Positions 61,337 through 64,000 of a stretch of 64,000 nt of DNA are shown here, piece by piece. Position 1 is the stretch's first letter. The number at the start of each line of letters is the position of its first letter. The translations under genes were made by a program, and so were the position numbers. The stretch spans positions 1 through 64,000 of the forward strand of contig CAYGZM010000001.1 in assembly GCA_964354365.1 (NCBI GenBank). Direction: 5' to 3'. A model generated the notes under the pieces. It was not told where the DNA came from. It saw nothing but the letters and a program-made list of their open reading frames with translations, and ran no database searches. Origin of the DNA: CAYGZM01 sp964354365. Its GTDB lineage: Bacteria > Planctomycetota > Phycisphaerae > Sedimentisphaerales > Anaerobacaceae.

Positions 61337-63211
61337 TTATTGTTTTGTCGGGACAAGTCTTATCGACTTGAGATTCATCACCGCAAGGCCAGGCTTTGTC
61401 TTGGGCTTGACCGTCAGCGTGTGCTTGCCGGCCTCGCCCATCTGCACTGAGCCAAGTTTCTCGGTGACGAAATCCGTCCAGCTACCGGTCTCTTTGACCT
61501 TCCCCGCAAGCTCCTGACCGCCCACCGACACCGCGTATTCGCTCCCGCCGGTGTCCTGGTCGCACGCCAACGTGATCTCCACGTCATACGTCCCCGGCTT
61601 GGCTATCGCAAAATCCCAGCTTACGTAATCATCAGGGTCCGTCCAGAAGCCGATGTTGTCCTTGCCGTCCCCGGACTCATACTTCGCTGTTTCGCCGTGA
61701 ACGGTAGCATCCACCGCCTTGAGCTCCACTGACCCGTCTTTGGCCGTGCTTGCAGAGCGAATCGCAACATCAGGCTTGCCCACGATTTCAAGCACCACAA
61801 CGGTATTGACCGGATCGACAGCCCCGCTCGGCACACCGACGACAAGGTTGTCCTCATCCTGCCGGCTGACGGCTAACGCCCCGCGCTTGTCGTCCGCCAG
61901 CAGATAAACCTTCTTCACCTTGTTTCGCAGCCCCTGGACTTCGAGCTTCCCATCCTTTGGCCAGTCAAATATGTGAAGATACAGCTTCTCGCCGCTGGCC
62001 GTGCACCGTCCCCACGGGACCTGGCCGAGGGGACTGGCCGTTGTGCCATAAATGCTCTCACTGTTCACCTTCATCCACGCGCCGATTGCCGCCAGGCGTT
62101 CAACGCTGGGCGCAGGAATTAGACCCTCAGCCGTCGGGCCGACGTTCAGCAGGAAGTTGCCGCCCTTGCTCGCGATGTCCGCCAGTTTACGGATCAGGTC
62201 GTCGGGCGATTTCCAGTTGTTGTCGTCGGACTTATAGCCCCAGGTGTCGTTCATCGTCATGCAGGTTTCCCAGTCCACGCCCGGCAGACCCTTCGCAGGT
62301 ATCTGCTGCTCTGGCGTGCCGAAGTCGCCGGCATAATTCTGGTCGCCCTTATTGAGGCCTTCCATCCCTTTACGGCCTTTGCCCACGCGGTTGTTGATGA
62401 TAATGTCCGGCTGCAAACTCTGCACATAGTCGTAAAGGGCCTTGCCCTGCGGTTCGGTCCAGTCCTTTATCCACTCGCCGTCGAACCAAAGCACGCCAAG
62501 AGGCCCGTAATTCGTTATCAGCTCCTTGAGCTGAGGCTTCATATACGTTTCGGCGTATCGCCCGAAGTTCGGATTCGATTTGCCGCCGTCGTTGTAGTTC
62601 GGGTAGAAAGGCGCCTGGGCGTCCGGGTGGTGCCAGTCCATTATCGAGTGATAGAAGCAAAGGCGGATACCCTGTTTCCTGCACGCCGCAGAAAGCTCCC
62701 TGAGTATGTCGCGTTTGAACGGCGAGGCGTCCATAATGTCGTATTCGGAGACCTTCGAGTCCCACAGGCAGAAGCCGTCGTGATGCTTGGATGTGATGAC
62801 GATATACTTCATCCCTGCGTTCTTTGCGATGCTCGCCCATTCGTCCGCGTTGAATTTGACGGGATTAAACTGCCCGGCGAGCCGTTCGTACTCCTCGACC
62901 GGGATCTGCGCGCTGTTCATAATCCACTCGCCGATACCGTCGATCTTCTTGCCCTTCCACTCGCCCGCCGGCACCGCGTACAGGCCCCAGTGAATGAACA
63001 TCCCGAATCGCGCCTCGTGCCACCATTCCATTCGTTCGTCCCTGGTCATCTCTGCTTTTGACTCCTGGCGCACCGGCCCGGCCGATCCGGCATCAGTGGT
63101 TCGGCAGCCCAGCGAAAACAGAACGAACGCCAGCGCCGCCGCAAACAAAACCAAAGCTACGTACGTCCGCAGCCCCAAATAGGCACGCAACACTATTCTT
63201 CCCTTATACAT
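61337..63211 (-). CDS. GH29 alpha-L-fucosidase, exported
   Basis: About 624 residues from ATG 63211 (a GTG at 63223 is also in frame). The export signal ends near LFSLGC, suggesting a lipoprotein. The GH29 domain (about 55-430) has RFGMFIHWGLYAVPAGEW, SKHHDGFCLWDSKVSEYDI, LGVLWFDGEW with the nucleophile Asp, and a DDNNWKSPDDLIRKLADIAS segment. C-terminal part (about 500-620, GFWTDPDDYVSWDFAIAKPG, KTKPGLAVMNLKSIRL) is a beta-sandwich carbohydrate-binding-like domain. It releases terminal alpha-L-fucose with retention. Its place between two groEL genes is unusual. Confidence 0.88.
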   Translation of the reverse strand: MYKGRIVLRAYLGLRTYVALVLFAAALAFVLFSLGCRTTDAGSAGPVRQESKAEMTRDERMEWWHEARFGMFIHWGLYAVPAGEWKGKKIDGIGEWIMNSAQIPVEEYERLAGQFNPVKFNADEWASIAKNAGMKYIVITSKHHDGFCLWDSKVSEYDIMDASPFKRDILRELSAACRKQGIRLCFYHSIMDWHHPDAQAPFYPNYNDGGKSNPNFGRYAETYMKPQLKELITNYGPLGVLWFDGEWIKDWTEPQGKALYDYVQSLQPDIIINNRVGKGRKGMEGLNKGDQNYAGDFGTPEQQIPAKGLPGVDWETCMTMNDTWGYKSDDNNWKSPDDLIRKLADIASKGGNFLLNVGPTAEGLIPAPSVERLAAIGAWMKVNSESIYGTTASPLGQVPWGRCTASGEKLYLHIFDWPKDGKLEVQGLRNKVKKVYLLADDKRGALAVSRQDEDNLVVGVPSGAVDPVNTVVVLEIVGKPDVAIRSASTAKDGSVELKAVDATVHGETAKYESGDGKDNIGFWTDPDDYVSWDFAIAKPGTYDVEITLACDQDTGGSEYAVSVGGQELAGKVKETGSWTDFVTEKLGSVQMGEAGKHTLTVKPKTKPGLAVMNLKSIRLVPTKQ

Positions 63212-63271
63212 CTTTGTTCTCACTGACCATCCATTTGGCGAAACAACACTCGCGTTTTGCGTGCGCGGCTA

Positions 63272-64000
63272 TTACATGTCCATATCGCCCATGCCGCCCA
63301 TGCCGCCCATGCCCGGATCCATTCCGCCCGGACCGCCCGTGTGCATATCACCCTTTTCCTTAGGTTTCTCGGTGACTAAGCAGTCTGTTGTCAGAAGCAG
63401 ACCCGCAATGCTCACGGCGTTCTGCAGGGCGATCCTCGTGACCTTCGCCGGGTCGATGACGCCTGCCTCGAACAGGTCCTCGTATTTGTCGGTATTAGCG
63501 TTATAGCCGAAGCCGCCCTTGCCTTGCGATACCTTGTTCACCACAAGGTTCGCAGTTGCCCCCGCGTTGTAAGCGATGTAGTAGCAGGGCATGCGAAGCG
63601 CCTTGACAAGGATATCTGCACCGGTTTTCTCATCGCCCTCGAGTTTCAGCTTCCCGACCGCCTCGATACAACGGATTAAGGCGACGCCTCCGCCGGGCAC
63701 GATGCCTTCTTCGATTGCGGCCCTGGTGGCGTGCAGTGCGTCTTCGATACGGGCCTTTCTCTCCTTCATTTCCGGCTCAGTTGCGGCCCCGACGTTGATT
63801 TGAGCCACGCCGCCGGTCAGCTTTGCAAGTCGCTCCTGCAATTTCTCGCGGTCGTAATCGCTGGTGGTGGCCTCGATTTCCTCCTTTATCTGGCCGATTC
63901 GCCCGTTGATGGCTTCCTGGCTTCCGGCGCCCTCGACGATGATTGTATTGTCATTGTCGATAGTTACCTTCTTGGCCTGTCCGAGCTGCTTGATGCCGAT
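63272..64000 (-). CDS. groEL: Second GroEL, cut by the right edge
   Basis: 242 codons of a GroEL C-terminal half; the frame is open to the window end. Seen are IGIKQLGQAKKVTIDNDN, KLQERLAKLTGGVAQINVGA, HATRAAIEEGIVPGGGVALI and a Gly/Met tail (GGPGGMDPGMGGMGGMGDMD), the canonical GroEL ending that the other copy lacks. Two distinct GroELs are thus encoded within 5 kb. This may be the housekeeping copy and the other a specialised one, or the reverse. No groES adjacent to it is visible in the window. Confidence 0.92.
   Translation of the reverse strand: MGIKQLGQAKKVTIDNDNTIIVEGAGSQEAINGRIGQIKEEIEATTSDYDREKLQERLAKLTGGVAQINVGAATEPEMKERKARIEDALHATRAAIEEGIVPGGGVALIRCIEAVGKLKLEGDEKTGADILVKALRMPCYYIAYNAGATANLVVNKVSQGKGGFGYNANTDKYEDLFEAGVIDPAKVTRIALQNAVSIAGLLLTTDCLVTEKPKEKGDMHTGGPGGMDPGMGGMGGMGDMDM

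Noticed and set aside
61252..61337. CIRCE (HrcA) operator before groES
   Set aside because: No TTAGCACTC/GAGTGCTAA pair was found in the upstream stretch.

Overview
The window looks like a chromosomal segment from a planctomycete, most likely of the Phycisphaerae/Sedimentisphaerales type. This rests on family knowledge plus what is visible: many exported carbohydrate-active proteins (GH16, GH29, an alpha-glucuronidase-like protein, sialate O-acetylesterase, sulfatase), three Tat signals of the SRRxFL kind, dockerin-like C-termini ending in a conserved NWL motif, RHS cores, and long intergenic stretches holding small dispersed repeats. No taxonomic marker gene such as 16S rRNA is present, so the assignment is inferred. 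No rRNA, tRNA or CRISPR array was recognised.

Layout. 1-5.7 kb: minus-strand exported proteins (PKD-type protein cut by the left edge, TPR protein, DUF3472-GH16 glucanase, PKD/HExxH/dockerin protein). 6.2-8.5 kb: three small membrane proteins and a low-GC unknown. 8.8-13 kb: a glycosidase-like/beta-lactamase-like fusion, then a decayed RHS locus with two core copies and an immunity-like gene. 13-18 kb: sugar-related enzymes (DUF4432 epimerase-like, Gfo/Idh/MocA, TIM barrel-ceramidase fusion). 18-20 kb: an AT-rich DUF4041/GIY-YIG gene. 20-25 kb: sialate O-acetylesterase, rnpA, a MerR-like regulator coupled to an MCE protein, and a sulfatase. 25.4-28.5 kb: a large malectin-containing alpha-glucuronidase-like protein.

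28.7-35.8 kb is the most interesting part: five overlapping plus-strand genes encoding a ferredoxin-like protein, a BchE-type radical SAM enzyme, a DUF116-polyprenyl synthetase fusion, a prenyltransferase-repeat protein and a squalene-hopene-cyclase-family enzyme. They look like one translationally coupled unit that builds, cyclises and perhaps oxidatively or radically modifies a polyprenoid lipid. After it come three paralogous TolB-like propellers, a degenerate FGE-HDAC fusion, and an MBOAT/SGNH acyl-transfer pair.

44.9-49.3 kb holds a 1311-residue beta-helix/PKD/propeller/dockerin protein with a 166-bp inverted-repeat element in its leader. 49.5-51.7 kb is an ECF sigma/anti-sigma pair plus an isochorismatase-fold hydrolase. 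52.4-54.4 kb is a lone OLD-type nuclease. 55-57 kb has DUF2089 and two paralogous membrane proteins arising from a visible partial tandem duplication. 57-64 kb is a minus-strand protein-quality block (groEL2, groES, groEL1, dnaJ, grpE, fmdB) interrupted by a GH29 fucosidase.

A recurring theme is short palindromic repeats inside reading frames. A 74-98 bp element with matching ends sits in the same coding frame in two unrelated genes, and a 16-bp GC palindrome lies inside five coding regions.
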